DNA of 64,000 nucleotides from JAGNZR01 sp051652785 (GCA_051652785.1 JBOFUX010000045.1:39021-103020); one strand, 5' to 3'. Counted from the first letter of the stretch, positions 9,381 to 18,813 are shown. Numbers and translations are program-made. The notes: generated from the sequence alone by a model not told the origin.

Positions 9381-10124
9381 TTATTTTTTTCCTAAAAGGA
9401 CATCACTCATTTTATACATTCCATTATCCTGATTAGCTAACCATATCGCACCTGTTATTGCTCCATTTGCAAATATTTTTTTCGAGTGTGCCTCATGCTT
9501 AATTTCTATAACCTCATCTTCTCCAGCAAAAATAACCGAGTGTTCCCCCACAATAGTTCCACCTCTTACACTGTGAACTCCAATTTCTTTTGTCTCTCTT
9601 TTTTCCATTCCTTCTCTTCCATATTTATATTCTTTTTTTTCTTTTAGTGTATTATTTATATTTTCAAGTAGAGTTTTTGCTGTTCCACTAGGAGAATCTA
9701 ATTTTTTGTTATGGTGTTTTTCTATAAGCTCTATATCCCAATTTTCTAACACGGGAACAATATATTTCATAAGCTCATTTAGAAGATTTACACCTAAAGA
9801 CGTATTAGACGCCACTAAAATAGGATTTTTCTTTCCCGCTTCCTCTAATTTTAACTTATCATTTTCACTGTGTCCTGTGGTTGCAATTAATAGAGCAACT
9901 TTATTTTTATTAGCATATTCAAGAATTTCATTAAGTTTACTAAAATGTGAAAAATCTATTATAACATCTGGTTTTTCTGGAAGAGAATTTAAGTTTTTAT
10001 AACACTGTGTATAAATTGTTTCTTTTTCATCTACTGCACCTACAAATATTATATTTTTTTTTTCTTTTAATATATCTACTATTAACTTCCCCATAGTTCC
10101 ATAACCATATACAGCTATTTTCAT
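9381..10124 (-). CDS. dapB: 4-hydroxy-tetrahydrodipicolinate reductase
   Basis: 247 residues. The N-terminal Rossmann motif is VYGYGTMGK (5-13), then TTGH (about 82-85), and the catalytic signature EKHHNKKLDSPSGTA (His137/His138 and the lysine pair). It reduces the dapA product with NAD(P)H to tetrahydrodipicolinate in the cytoplasm. The length is slightly below the E. coli enzyme, as usual in Firmicutes and Fusobacteria. It sits between dapA and dapH in the same orientation with gaps of about 20 bases, clearly one operon. Confidence 0.95.
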   Translation of the reverse strand: MKIAVYGYGTMGKLIVDILKEKKNIIFVGAVDEKETIYTQCYKNLNSLPEKPDVIIDFSHFSKLNEILEYANKNKVALLIATTGHSENDKLKLEEAGKKNPILVASNTSLGVNLLNELMKYIVPVLENWDIELIEKHHNKKLDSPSGTAKTLLENINNTLKEKKEYKYGREGMEKRETKEIGVHSVRGGTIVGEHSVIFAGEDEVIEIKHEAHSKKIFANGAITGAIWLANQDNGMYKMSDVLLGKK

Positions 10125-10146
10125 TTTATATTACCTCTCTTATCTC

Positions 10147-11025
10147 TTAAAGACCTATTTTTTTCATTTCTTTTTCTAAAACTTTACAAGCAGGTTCACT
10201 CATTTCATAAAGAGGTAATCTATATCCTCCAACTTCCCAGCCTAAAATATTCAATGCTTTTTTTACTGGAATTGGATTAGTTTCTATAAATAACGAGTGT
10301 ACAAATCCATTTAATTTAAGCTGTAACTCTTTAGCTTCTATAACTTTTCCTTCTATATAATTATGTACTATATTATGAGTTTCAAGAGGTAAAACATTAG
10401 CTAGTACTGATATAACTCCTTTTCCACCTATTGATGTCATGGGAAGAATTATATCATCATTTCCAGAGTAAATATCATATCTATCATTAAAAATTCTTGC
10501 AATGTTCATAGCATACGTCATATCTCCACTAGCTTCTTTTATAGCAACTATATTTTTTACATCTTTTAGCTCTTCTAAAACTTCCATAGGTATATTCATT
10601 CCAGTTCTTCCAGGTACATTATAAAGAATTATCGGAATTTTAACAGCAGAAGCTATTTTTTTAAAGTGTTCCACAAGTCCTTTAGTATTTGTTTTATTAT
10701 AATATGGCGTTATTACTAAAAGTCCATCTACTCCTAATTTTTCAGCTTCACAGCTTAGTTTTACTGCATGTGCCGTATTATTTGATCCTGTCCCTGCTAT
10801 TACTGGAATTTTTTTTCCTATAAATTTAACTGTTCTATCTATTATTTCAAGTTGCTCATTTTCTGAAAGTGTACTAGCTTCTCCAGTAGTTCCATTTATT
10901 ACTATGGCATCAGTTTTATTTTTTATTTGAAAAGTTAAAAGTTCCTCTAATTTTTCAAAATTCACTTCTTTATTTTCTTTAAAAGGTGTTATTAATGCTA
11001 CTCCTGATCCTATAAAAATTGCCAT
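10147..11025 (-). CDS. dapA: 4-hydroxy-tetrahydrodipicolinate synthase
   Basis: 292 residues, TIM barrel aldolase. It has the TTGE motif (Thr46, Thr47), Tyr109, the LYNVPGRTG segment (Tyr135, Arg140) and the Schiff-base Lys163 in AIKEASGD. It condenses pyruvate with aspartate semialdehyde, the first step dedicated to diaminopimelate and lysine. It begins directly after the asd stop, with its ribosome binding site (AGGAGG) inside the last codons of asd, so translational coupling is likely. Confidence 0.96.
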   Translation of the reverse strand: MAIFIGSGVALITPFKENKEVNFEKLEELLTFQIKNKTDAIVINGTTGEASTLSENEQLEIIDRTVKFIGKKIPVIAGTGSNNTAHAVKLSCEAEKLGVDGLLVITPYYNKTNTKGLVEHFKKIASAVKIPIILYNVPGRTGMNIPMEVLEELKDVKNIVAIKEASGDMTYAMNIARIFNDRYDIYSGNDDIILPMTSIGGKGVISVLANVLPLETHNIVHNYIEGKVIEAKELQLKLNGFVHSLFIETNPIPVKKALNILGWEVGGYRLPLYEMSEPACKVLEKEMKKIGL

Positions 11026-11026
11026 T

Positions 11027-12034
11027 TTATCCTCCTATATTCCATTTTTCTATTAGTAGTTCTGCTATTTGAATTGTATTGGTCGCAGCTCCTTTTCTTA
11101 TATTATCAGCTACAACCCATAAATTAACGCCATTTTCAACACTAAAATCTCTTCTAATTCTTCCAACAAATACCTCATCTTTTCCAGAGCTTATTATGGG
11201 CATAGGATAAATGTTTTTAGAAACATCATCTTCTAATATTATTCCTTTCGTTTCTTTGAATATTTTTTTTAATTGTTCAATATTAGGTTCTCTTAATAAT
11301 TCTACATTCATAGATATAGAATGTGAATTTTTAACAGGTACTCTTACACACGTTGATGTTATTGCTAAATTAGAATACCCTAATATTTTTCTAGTTTCCA
11401 TAATCATTTTTTCTTCCTCCTTTGTATATCCATTTTCTAAAAATGAATCTATGTGTGGAAGACAATTATAAGCTATATCATGAGGATAATTTGTTGCTTT
11501 ATTCCCTTTTATTCCTTCTTCTAAATCTTTTACTCCTTTCACACCACTTCCTGATACAGCTTGATAGGTTGAATAAATTATTCTTTTGATACCATATAAG
11601 TTATCTAAAACTTTTAATGGTAAAACTGATTGTATTGTTGAACAATTTGGATTTGCAATAATACCTTTATGCAGAAAAGTTGCTTCTGGATTTACTTCTG
11701 GAACTATTAGTGGAACTTCAGAGTTCATTCTCCAAGCACTACTATTATCTATTACAACAACTCCATTTTCAACAGCAATAGGTGCATATATTTTACTTAA
11801 ATCCCCACCAGCTGAAAATAGTGCAATCTTTATATTTCTATTAGTAAAAGAATCTTTAGTTAATTCTTCAACTATAATCTCTTTATCTTTAAAAAATATT
11901 TTTTTTCCTGCTGAATGACTTGAAGAGAATAAGTATAAATTATCTATTGGAAGTTCTCTCTCTTCTAATACTTTCAAAAATGTTCTTCCAACCATTCCAG
12001 TTGCTCCAACTATGGCAAAATTGTACTTTTTCAT
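11027..12034 (-). CDS. asd: aspartate-semialdehyde dehydrogenase
   Basis: 335 residues. The NADP-binding N-terminus has GATGMVGRTF (10-19), the catalytic cysteine lies in NPNCSTIQ (Cys131), and the active-site histidine in RVPVKNSHS. It reduces aspartyl phosphate to aspartate semialdehyde. Short-form sequence as in Gram-positives. It lies 48 bases after lysC, which supplies its substrate, and is followed at once by dapA, which uses its product. Confidence 0.95.
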   Translation of the reverse strand: MKKYNFAIVGATGMVGRTFLKVLEERELPIDNLYLFSSSHSAGKKIFFKDKEIIVEELTKDSFTNRNIKIALFSAGGDLSKIYAPIAVENGVVVIDNSSAWRMNSEVPLIVPEVNPEATFLHKGIIANPNCSTIQSVLPLKVLDNLYGIKRIIYSTYQAVSGSGVKGVKDLEEGIKGNKATNYPHDIAYNCLPHIDSFLENGYTKEEEKMIMETRKILGYSNLAITSTCVRVPVKNSHSISMNVELLREPNIEQLKKIFKETKGIILEDDVSKNIYPMPIISSGKDEVFVGRIRRDFSVENGVNLWVVADNIRKGAATNTIQIAELLIEKWNIGG

Positions 12035-12082
12035 TCTCTCTCCCCTAATTAAAAATTTATTTTTTTTTATCTATTAATATTA

Positions 12083-13285
12083 CTATAAACTAAAATTTTC
12101 TGCTAATTTTTCTACAAATTTTTCAATATTATTTTTTTCTATAATCATAGATATTGAAATTTCTGATGTCGTACATTGATGAAAACTTACATTTGTTTCT
12201 GCTAAAGTTTCAAATACTTTAGCTGCAACTCCAAAATTACTTATCATACCTATTCCCACTAAAGATATTTTAGCTACCCCTTTAAGTTTTGTTTCTACTA
12301 TATCAGGAAATAATTTTTTTATTTTTATCAAAGCTTTTTCTAAAAATATCTCGTCTACCAAAGGACAAGTAAAGGCTATACTTCCTTTTAAATCTGCAAC
12401 ATCATTTTGAGATATCATATCTACATTTACCCCTTCCTCTGCTAAGATCATAAAAATAGCTGAAACATTTTTAGGAAAAGTTGAAAAACTTTCTATATTA
12501 ACCATAATAACATTTTCATTTATTGAAATACCAGTTATTATTTTTTTTTCTATTATTTCATTACTATCGCATATGTAAGTTCCTGTTTCACTTCCTAAGG
12601 TTTCACCTACATAAATTTTTACTCCGTATTTTTTTCCAATTTCAACTGCTCTTGTTTCCATTACTCCAGCACCTAAATTTGCCATTTCCATCATCTCCTC
12701 ATAGGATATTTTTTCTAATTTTTTTGCTTTTTTATAAACCCTAGGATCTACAGAATAAATCCCTTCTACATCAGTATAAATTTCACAATCGCATCCTAAT
12801 GACGCGGCAAGTGCTACAGCACTTGTATCTGAGCCTCCTCTTCCTAACGTTGTTATATCACCTTTTTCATTAATTCCTTGAAATCCTGCAACTATAACTA
12901 TTTTTCCTTCTTTTAAATATTCTTCTATTTTTTTTGTATCTATATTTGTAATTTTATTTTTTGTATGTATCCCTATTGTATTTATCCCTGCCTGTGCTCC
13001 AGTTAGAGAAACCGCTTTATGCCCCTGTGCTTTTATAGCCATACTCAAAAGAGATATGGATTGTTGCTCTCCTGTGGATAGTAAAGTATCTAGTTCCCTA
13101 ATATCTGGCGTTTCAGATATTTCTTTTGCTAATTTTATAAGAGAATCCGTTGCTTTTCCCATAGCAGATACTACTACTATTATCTCTTCTCCATCTCTAT
13201 TTATTTTGCAAAGATATTCTGCAATTTTTTTTATTTTCTCTATTGTTCCAACTGAACTTCCGCCATATTTTTTTACAATCCTCAC
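12083..13285 (-). CDS. lysC: aspartate kinase
   Basis: 400 residues. The amino acid kinase domain starts with the KKYGGSSVG loop and carries FQGINEKGDITTLGRGGSD in pieces; two ACT domains follow from about residue 265 (ISINENVIMVNIES and later VAKISLVGIGM). It phosphorylates aspartate, entering the lysine/threonine/methionine pathway. The start is a GTG preceded by GGGAGGAG. It heads the operon to the aminotransferase. The ACT domains imply feedback by an aspartate-family amino acid. I saw no lysine riboswitch upstream, in contrast to the lysine degradation operon in this window. Confidence 0.95.
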   Translation of the reverse strand: MRIVKKYGGSSVGTIEKIKKIAEYLCKINRDGEEIIVVVSAMGKATDSLIKLAKEISETPDIRELDTLLSTGEQQSISLLSMAIKAQGHKAVSLTGAQAGINTIGIHTKNKITNIDTKKIEEYLKEGKIVIVAGFQGINEKGDITTLGRGGSDTSAVALAASLGCDCEIYTDVEGIYSVDPRVYKKAKKLEKISYEEMMEMANLGAGVMETRAVEIGKKYGVKIYVGETLGSETGTYICDSNEIIEKKIITGISINENVIMVNIESFSTFPKNVSAIFMILAEEGVNVDMISQNDVADLKGSIAFTCPLVDEIFLEKALIKIKKLFPDIVETKLKGVAKISLVGIGMISNFGVAAKVFETLAETNVSFHQCTTSEISISMIIEKNNIEKFVEKLAENFSL

Positions 13286-13438
13286 AAGTTTCTCCTCCCA
13301 CTTTTTTAATTTTATTTATTTTACCATAAAATTAAAAAAACTGCACAGATTAATTATATTCTACAATGATTTTTATGATCTTTTCTTTAATTATGAGTTT
13401 TATATTTTTTATCTCTTTTATTTTAAAAAAATATAAGC

Positions 13439-13444
13439 TATAAT
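13439..13444 (+). promoter_or_regulatory. probable -10 of the deacetylase gene
   Basis: TATAAT 72 bases upstream of the ATG in the 230-base divergent region between lysC and the deacetylase. The -35 region is weak. This region has no riboswitch-like pattern that I could find. Confidence 0.35.
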
Positions 13445-13515
13445 AACATCAAATATATTTAAGAAGTCAAAGAAGTTAATAGTATTATTAATAAACTATA
13501 ATTAAGGAGGAATTT

Positions 13516-14685
13516 ATGACTATTTCAAAAAATATAATCACTAACTTAATACTTCATAGAAGAGAACTACACCAAATACCTGAGCTTGGTTTTCAAGAAT
13601 TTAAAACACAAAAATATCTTATGGAAAAACTAGAAGAAATGGGATATACCCCTTATAAAATATGTGAAACAGGAGTATATGTTTATATTGATAATGGTCA
13701 GGATAATTCTTATGCTTTTAGAAGTGATATGGATGCTTTACCCATTGAAGAGAATAGTCACAATTTTTCTTCTAAACATTCAGGGAAGATGCACGCTTGC
13801 GGGCATGACGGGCATATGGCTACTCTTTTAGGTTTTGCAAGTTATCTTAAAACACTTCCAAAAGAAGATTTCAGCACAAATATTCTTTTAATTTTTCAAC
13901 CTGCTGAAGAGGGACCAGGTGGTGCTAAAAATATTGTAGAAACTGGTATTTTTGAAAAGTTCAAAATAAAATCTATATTTGGCTTTCATTTATTCCCTAC
14001 TTTGCCAGAAGGTACTATAGGCTCTAAAATTGGTGGACTAATGGCTAAAGCTGCAGAAATAAATATTGATATTATTGGAAAAAGTGGACATTCTGGGCAA
14101 CCTCACAAAACTATAGATTCAATTCAGATAGCTTTTTCTTTTTTACAAAGTATGAATACACTTGTAAGCAAAAGACTTTCTCCCTTTGATCCATCATTAA
14201 TATCATTTAATAAAATTATTGGTGGTACTGTAAGAAATATCGTTGCTGAAAAAACTAGATTAGAAGGAACTATACGCTCTTTTTCAGAAGAAAGTTTTTC
14301 TATTATTATAAAAAAAATTAAAGATATTATTCATGGTTTAGAAATTTCTTGGGACTGTAAAATTATTTTAGATATCGCTGAAGGATACCCACCAGTTATC
14401 AATGATAAAAAATATTATAATATTTTTAAAAAAGCGATAGAAAAATCTTCTACTATTAAATTAATTGAGATTGAACCTGAAATGCTTGCTGAAGACTTTT
14501 CTTTCTATCAAGAAAAAATTCCAGGAGTTTTTTATTTTGTAGGTACACTGAATAAAGAGAAAAAATTTGATAATGCTCTCCATAATTGTGGTTTTAATTT
14601 TGATGAGAAATCTTTAGAATACGCACTAGAGTCTTATATTTTAATTTTTAATTCTTTAAACGAATCTGATGAAAAATATAAGTAA
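13516..14685 (+). CDS. M20 family amidohydrolase, probable N-acetyldiaminopimelate deacetylase
   Basis: 389 residues, M20D family. Metal-binding and catalytic motifs visible: FRSDMDALPIEE, MHACGHDGHMA and FQPAEEGPGGA, with a final HNCGFNFDE segment; a dimerisation domain lies between about residues 180 and 290. Members are hippurate hydrolases, auxin-conjugate hydrolases and N-acetyl-LL-diaminopimelate deacetylases. Placement opposite the dapH-containing operon makes the last role most likely, since the acetyl pathway needs this step. The ribosome binding site is AAGGAGG. It is followed by an imperfect terminator hairpin. Specificity is inferred from context. Confidence 0.88.
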   Translation: MTISKNIITNLILHRRELHQIPELGFQEFKTQKYLMEKLEEMGYTPYKICETGVYVYIDNGQDNSYAFRSDMDALPIEENSHNFSSKHSGKMHACGHDGHMATLLGFASYLKTLPKEDFSTNILLIFQPAEEGPGGAKNIVETGIFEKFKIKSIFGFHLFPTLPEGTIGSKIGGLMAKAAEINIDIIGKSGHSGQPHKTIDSIQIAFSFLQSMNTLVSKRLSPFDPSLISFNKIIGGTVRNIVAEKTRLEGTIRSFSEESFSIIIKKIKDIIHGLEISWDCKIILDIAEGYPPVINDKKYYNIFKKAIEKSSTIKLIEIEPEMLAEDFSFYQEKIPGVFYFVGTLNKEKKFDNALHNCGFNFDEKSLEYALESYILIFNSLNESDEKYK

Positions 14686-14712
14686 ATAAATAATTAAATA
14701 AATAAATAATTA

Positions 14713-14756
14713 AAAAAATGGATAAATTTATACTAGCTAAATTTTACCCATTTTTA
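14713..14756 (+). terminator. probable terminator after the deacetylase gene
   Basis: Imperfect inverted repeat ATGGATAAATTTA / TAAATTTTACCCAT followed by TTTT. It resembles the hairpin at 20043-20085. Confidence 0.55.
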
Positions 14757-14850
14757 TATAAAATTTTTATACTAATTTCTTAGTTTTTACACAAAACTTT
14801 AAATAATCCCCTTAAAAATACTTTCAAAAATTCATTAGAGCTGTTATTTT

Positions 14851-15402
14851 TTAATCCCAAGTCTCTATGTTTTTATAAACATAGACACCATTATTTATAT
14901 CTTTAACTTTATCTATACTAAATATTTTCATAGCACATCTAATAGCATCTAATTTAAAAGGAATAAACATAATTTTTATTCCTTTTTTTACTATTCTTTC
15001 TTGAATAACAAGAGGTAAATCTTTTCTCATATTTTCGTTTGCAGATTTTATAGTTTGAATATCGGTATATGCTACAATAATAGGTAACTTTAATTTATCA
15101 ATAGCTTCATTCAGTTCATATTTTAAAATCTCACTTTGATTCACTGTATTTTTACTTACAACTAAAAGAATAATTTTAGCCCTCTTTAATTTTTCTTTTA
15201 TCAAAATCTTTAGCTCTTCTGTTAATATGTCATCTCTTGCCCGACAGACCTTATCATGACTCTCTATAAAATTAATATTAATATTTGGATTGGGATTAGC
15301 ATCCCAACCTTTTAATAAATTATAATGATCTACATCCGATTTTGTTGGAACCGCTGCTCCACATCCATTAAAAGCCAGATAAACGGCATCTCTATTTTTC
15401 AT
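14851..15402 (-). CDS. TIR-like (ThsB/DUF1863-type) protein, orphan
   Basis: About 183 residues. The pattern is that of MTH538/ThsB TIR-like domains: an N-terminal strand AVYLAFNGCG, then YNLLKGWDANPN, FIESHDK, a middle part LIKEKLKRAKIILLVVSKNT with strand and nucleotide-loop character, and YELNEAIDKLKLPIIVAY. In Thoeris defence such proteins make a signalling nucleotide from NAD on phage infection. No SIR2/SLOG-type thsA effector is within view, so the function is open. I set the start at the ATG at 15402, because GGTGGAGG just upstream is its ribosome binding site and contains the earlier ATG context. It is monocistronic, flanked by AT-rich repeats. Family call moderate. Confidence 0.68.
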   Translation of the reverse strand: MKNRDAVYLAFNGCGAAVPTKSDVDHYNLLKGWDANPNPNININFIESHDKVCRARDDILTEELKILIKEKLKRAKIILLVVSKNTVNQSEILKYELNEAIDKLKLPIIVAYTDIQTIKSANENMRKDLPLVIQERIVKKGIKIMFIPFKLDAIRCAMKIFSIDKVKDINNGVYVYKNIETWD

Positions 15403-15484
15403 TTTTGCCTCCACCATTCTCTTTTTTCCATATATATTATTTTATTATATTCTATATGGTATCACAGATGTTTGAATATTCTAA

Positions 15485-15545
15485 CATAATTCTTTTATTA
15501 TTTATTTTTTTTATTATTTATTTTTTTTATTATTTATTTCTTTTA
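15485..15545. repeat. AT-rich tandem repeat
   Basis: About three copies of a 17-base unit, TATTATTTATTTTTTTT-like, in the gap between the TIR-like gene and pcp. Confidence 0.7.
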
Positions 15546-15565
15546 TATTTATAATTTATGTTTAA

Positions 15566-16210
15566 CTAAGATATTTCCCCACCTATAATTTTTCCATCAC
15601 TACCATTTTTTATTGCACAGATTAAAGACTGTTCTAATCCTTGTGTTATTAACTCTTGAGACATATAAGGTTGTCCCTTTTTATTTAATACTTGCTCTGG
15701 AAGATAAGGAACGTGTATAAAACCACCTTTTATATCTAAATTATTTTTTTCAATATAATACATTAGAGCATACATAATATGATTACATACAAATGTTCCT
15801 GCTGTATTAGATACTCCTGCTGGAATTCCACTTTCTTGGATAGCTAAAGCTATTTTTTTTATTGGAAGATTAGAAAAATATGCGTTTTCTCCATCTGAGA
15901 ATATTTTCATATCAGTAGGTTGATTTCCTTCGTTATCTGGTATTCTTGCATCATCTAAATTAATTGCCACTCTTTCTGGTGTAATTTCAAATCTTCCTCC
16001 TGCTTGCCCTACACATATAACTATTTCTGGTTTTGTCTCTTTAATTAATGTAAATAATTTTTCATATGATTTTACAAAAACTGTAGGGATTTCTCTTTTT
16101 ATAATTTGGTACCCTTTTATTTCATCTTTTAGTCCTTTAACTGCTTCATAAGCTGGATTTATTTTTTCTCCACCAAAGGGATCAAACCCCGTTATTAAAA
16201 TTGTTTTCAT
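15566..16210 (-). CDS. pcp: pyrrolidone-carboxylate peptidase (peptidase C15)
   Basis: 214 residues. Removes N-terminal pyroglutamate from peptides in the cytoplasm. Start motif TGFDPFGG (7-14). The catalytic triad is visible: Glu79 in ITPERVAIN, Cys142 in TFVCNHIMY, His166 in FIHVPYLPEQ. Length is normal for bacterial Pcp. It is the third gene of an operon with two permease genes, gaps 16 and 17 bases. That trio recurs in many Firmicutes and Fusobacteria, hinting that the permeases handle pyroglutamyl compounds or related peptides. Confidence 0.95.
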   Translation of the reverse strand: MKTILITGFDPFGGEKINPAYEAVKGLKDEIKGYQIIKREIPTVFVKSYEKLFTLIKETKPEIVICVGQAGGRFEITPERVAINLDDARIPDNEGNQPTDMKIFSDGENAYFSNLPIKKIALAIQESGIPAGVSNTAGTFVCNHIMYALMYYIEKNNLDIKGGFIHVPYLPEQVLNKKGQPYMSQELITQGLEQSLICAIKNGSDGKIIGGEIS

Positions 16211-16226
16211 TTTTCCTCCATATTTT

Positions 16227-17171
16227 TTATTTGAATATTATCATATATATGATTTGAAATATTAACATTAATATAGCAATTATATACTGATTTTTTATTA
16301 CTCCATATTTTTCTTTCATTTCTAACATGGCAACTGGCACTATGTTAAAATTTGCAGCCATAGGTGTTAATAAAGTTCCACAATAGCCACATGTTAAAGC
16401 CAACATTCCTATTAATTTAGGGTCTGCTCCATGAGATAAAACAAAAGGACCACCAATACCAACTGTTATAACTGTTATTGCAGCAAAAGCATTGCCCATT
16501 ATCATTGTAAAAATTGCCATACCTAAAGCAAAAACAATAATTCCTATATTTACATTTCCATCTGGTATTATTTTTCCTACAATAGATGAAATAGTATCTC
16601 CCACTCCTGCTTTTGTATAAACTGCTCCTAGAGAAGCTAGAAGCAGTGGCAAAATACTAAGTGGTCCAACTGAATCTAAAAGTCTTTTTCCATCATTTAA
16701 AAAAGTTGTAGGTTTATTTTCCTTTGAAAATAACATTAGTATAACTATTGAAATTAGTACTCCTATACCAACTCCTACCAATGCTCCAAGCTTCGTAAAC
16801 AGTACAAAATAGAGTGCTGAAATACCTATTGTTAGTGCAGGAATAAAAAGTTTCATTCCAATCTTATTTGCCATTTTAGTAGTATATTCAGAAGTTGGAA
16901 AATCATTTTTCCCCACCTTTACCTTCTTTAAAATTCCAGGTATTGTCATAATTATTACCAGTGCCCCTGTTATATGAGCAGGCATCCATCTTCCAAAAGC
17001 TAAAATTACTCCAAATATACACCAAAATACTGCGGTTCCCACAGGCGAAATATTTTCTTTATCCAGAAAATTTTTAACACCTGTATAAATAAGAGTACCT
17101 CCTATTATGATAAATATAATTTCTAATAACTTTACTCCCAATGTAATTTCAGAACTTATAAAAAAATTCAT
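16227..17171 (-). CDS. DUF979 family membrane protein
   Basis: 314 residues with about nine or ten hydrophobic helices. Recognised by order and overall pattern as the DUF979 partner of DUF969; segments such as GRWMPAHITGALVIIMTIPG and CGYCGTLLTPMAANFNIVPVAM (read in parts) resemble the GYCGTLxTPMAANFN motif of this family. Probably the larger half of a two-part transporter. Its substrate has not been established to my knowledge. It lies between the DUF969 gene and pcp in one operon. The CGYCG motif is a good landmark for the family. Confidence 0.85.
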   Translation of the reverse strand: MNFFISSEITLGVKLLEIIFIIIGGTLIYTGVKNFLDKENISPVGTAVFWCIFGVILAFGRWMPAHITGALVIIMTIPGILKKVKVGKNDFPTSEYTTKMANKIGMKLFIPALTIGISALYFVLFTKLGALVGVGIGVLISIVILMLFSKENKPTTFLNDGKRLLDSVGPLSILPLLLASLGAVYTKAGVGDTISSIVGKIIPDGNVNIGIIVFALGMAIFTMIMGNAFAAITVITVGIGGPFVLSHGADPKLIGMLALTCGYCGTLLTPMAANFNIVPVAMLEMKEKYGVIKNQYIIAILMLIFQIIYMIIFK

Positions 17172-17188
17172 TTTTCCTCCTAATATAA

Positions 17189-17863
17189 TTAGTTTTTACC
17201 TTGATAATATTTTATATTTAATTTTTTATCTTTTAATAAATAGTATATAACTGATAATACTAAAGCAAAAATAGCTACTGGTATCTCTACTTTAGCAAGT
17301 TCAACTAACTCTACACTATATCCTAATGAAGCTAAAGTTGATTGAACTAAAAGAGCACCACTTCCCCCAACAAATAAAACTTGTCCAAAAAACCAAGCTA
17401 TATTTTCCATTCCTGAAGACATTCCTTTTATTTCTTCAATATGTTCCCTATTTACTATCTTTCCTGAAGCTTCTACAGCCCCTATTGCCATAGGAAGAAC
17501 TATTGGACGAACAAATCCTGCAACACCACCGAAACTGACGTTAAAAGCTGCAAAAACTATTCTCATCACACCATAAGCTCCTATAACTTTTCCAGGAGTT
17601 GCATTTTTTAATTTTCCTATAAGTGAAGCGGCAACTTCTTTTAATCCATTTCTTTCTAAAGTCCCTGTAACTAGCATTATCATTACAAAAATAGCCATAG
17701 CTCTATTTGCTACAAATGTTTTTCCCATAGTTTCAAGAAGACCTAAAATTCCCAAGCCACCAGTGAAAGCTGTAACAATTGCAGCAGTTATAATTATTAA
17801 AATTGAATCTTTTTTCATAGCAAAACCTACTATGACAATTAATACTCCTAATAAACTTAACAT
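17189..17863 (-). CDS. DUF969 family membrane protein
   Basis: 224 residues and about six membrane helices. First gene of the DUF969-DUF979-pcp operon, with AGGG upstream of its ATG and a good promoter further up. Features such as the re-entrant-like GGVAGFVRPIVLPMAIGAVEA and EEIKGMSSGMENIAWFFGQ suggest an ion-coupled transporter half. DUF969 and DUF979 proteins are always found as neighbours, so a heteromeric carrier is a fair inference. Substrate not known; the pcp linkage suggests pyroglutamate or peptides. Confidence 0.85.
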   Translation of the reverse strand: MLSLLGVLIVIVGFAMKKDSILIIITAAIVTAFTGGLGILGLLETMGKTFVANRAMAIFVMIMLVTGTLERNGLKEVAASLIGKLKNATPGKVIGAYGVMRIVFAAFNVSFGGVAGFVRPIVLPMAIGAVEASGKIVNREHIEEIKGMSSGMENIAWFFGQVLFVGGSGALLVQSTLASLGYSVELVELAKVEIPVAIFALVLSVIYYLLKDKKLNIKYYQGKN

Positions 17864-17902
17864 TTACCCTCCAGAATAATTTCTTTTTTTTGTATTTTTA
17901 AA

Positions 17903-17931
17903 ATTATATTATAAAAAAATTTTTTTTACAA
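17903..17931 (-). promoter_or_regulatory. promoter of the DUF969-DUF979-pcp operon
   Basis: On the minus strand TTGTAA (17926-17931), 17-base spacer, TATAAT (17903-17908). About 40 bases from the start codon. Confidence 0.7.
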
Positions 17932-18030
17932 GTTTTTCCTATTTTAGTTATCATATCCATTTTTAAAACATACGTTTTTTATATTTAAACTTAAATTTTT
18001 TTATATCAAAAAATAAAATTGTATAAAAAT

Positions 18031-18060
18031 AGAGGGAACTTCTAAAAAAAAGATCCCTCT
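18031..18060 (-). terminator. terminator of the tetR gene
   Basis: Stem AGAGGGA/TCCCTCT with a loop of T and A, then ATTTTTA on the minus strand, about 70 bases after the tetR stop. Confidence 0.65.
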
Positions 18061-18126
18061 TTACTTTGAATATAAATAAGATTAAAATTTTATTTCTTTC
18101 AGTTCTTTGTTTGTTTGTTTGTTTTA

Positions 18127-18693
18127 CTACTTTAATAAAACTTCTACTAATATTTTATAAAAATTCTCTGTTGGTTCAGAATTATTACATGATTTTGTTC
18201 TCAACAGTACTCCTTGCCAACTATTCACTAAAAACTCTCCTAATTCTTTAGAATTTTTTATATTTCCTTCCTTTAAACAGTTTTCAATTTTTATTGCTAT
18301 TTCTTGATGAATTTTTTTAGTAATTTCTTGTATCACATCACTGCTACAACTTACTTCTTGAGTTAAATTACCAATAAAACATCCTAATTTAAATTTTTTC
18401 TCTTGATTAATTTTATCTATCATATTTCTATAAAATAATTTTATTCTATCTATGGGATTAATTTCTTTATCTAAAAGAATATTAAATTTTTCTTGATTTA
18501 TTACAGAATAATAGTAATCTAAAGCTTCTTTTCCATAGTCTTCTTTACTTTCAAAATAATTATAAAAGGATCCTTTAGGGATTCCAGCTGCAACAGATAA
18601 TTCCTTTACTCCTACTCCGTTATATCCTTTTATATGCATTACATTTATTGATTTTCTTATAATTTCATATTTTTTTATCGTTTTCTTATCCAT
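18127..18693 (-). CDS. TetR/AcrR-family repressor, likely controls msrAB
   Basis: 188 residues. An N-terminal helix-turn-helix of the TetR type is clear (GYNGVGVKELSVAAGIPKGSFYNYFESKEDYG in pieces, about 24-55). The C-terminal part carries Cys residues, including KLGCFIGNLTQEVSCS, a layout seen in redox- or electrophile-sensing relatives such as NemR or AcuR; sensing by cysteine is inference. It is divergent from a secreted methionine sulfoxide reductase, and two inverted GACCGTTCGTC operators lie in the shared promoter region, so it should repress both itself and msrAB. Confidence 0.92.
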   Translation of the reverse strand: MDKKTIKKYEIIRKSINVMHIKGYNGVGVKELSVAAGIPKGSFYNYFESKEDYGKEALDYYYSVINQEKFNILLDKEINPIDRIKLFYRNMIDKINQEKKFKLGCFIGNLTQEVSCSSDVIQEITKKIHQEIAIKIENCLKEGNIKNSKELGEFLVNSWQGVLLRTKSCNNSEPTENFYKILVEVLLK

Positions 18694-18813
18694 AATACAT
18701 TATCCCTATTATTCTTATATTTATCCTTTTAAAAATATTCAACATTTTCTTTAATCCTCTCATATTTCCCCCCTTTTATAATGCAAAAATAAAAAATAGA
18801 ATATTTAGTACAT

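Noticed and set aside
13286..13515. Possible lysine riboswitch upstream of lysC
   Set aside because: None of the L-box motifs seen at 28952-29100 occur here on either strand.
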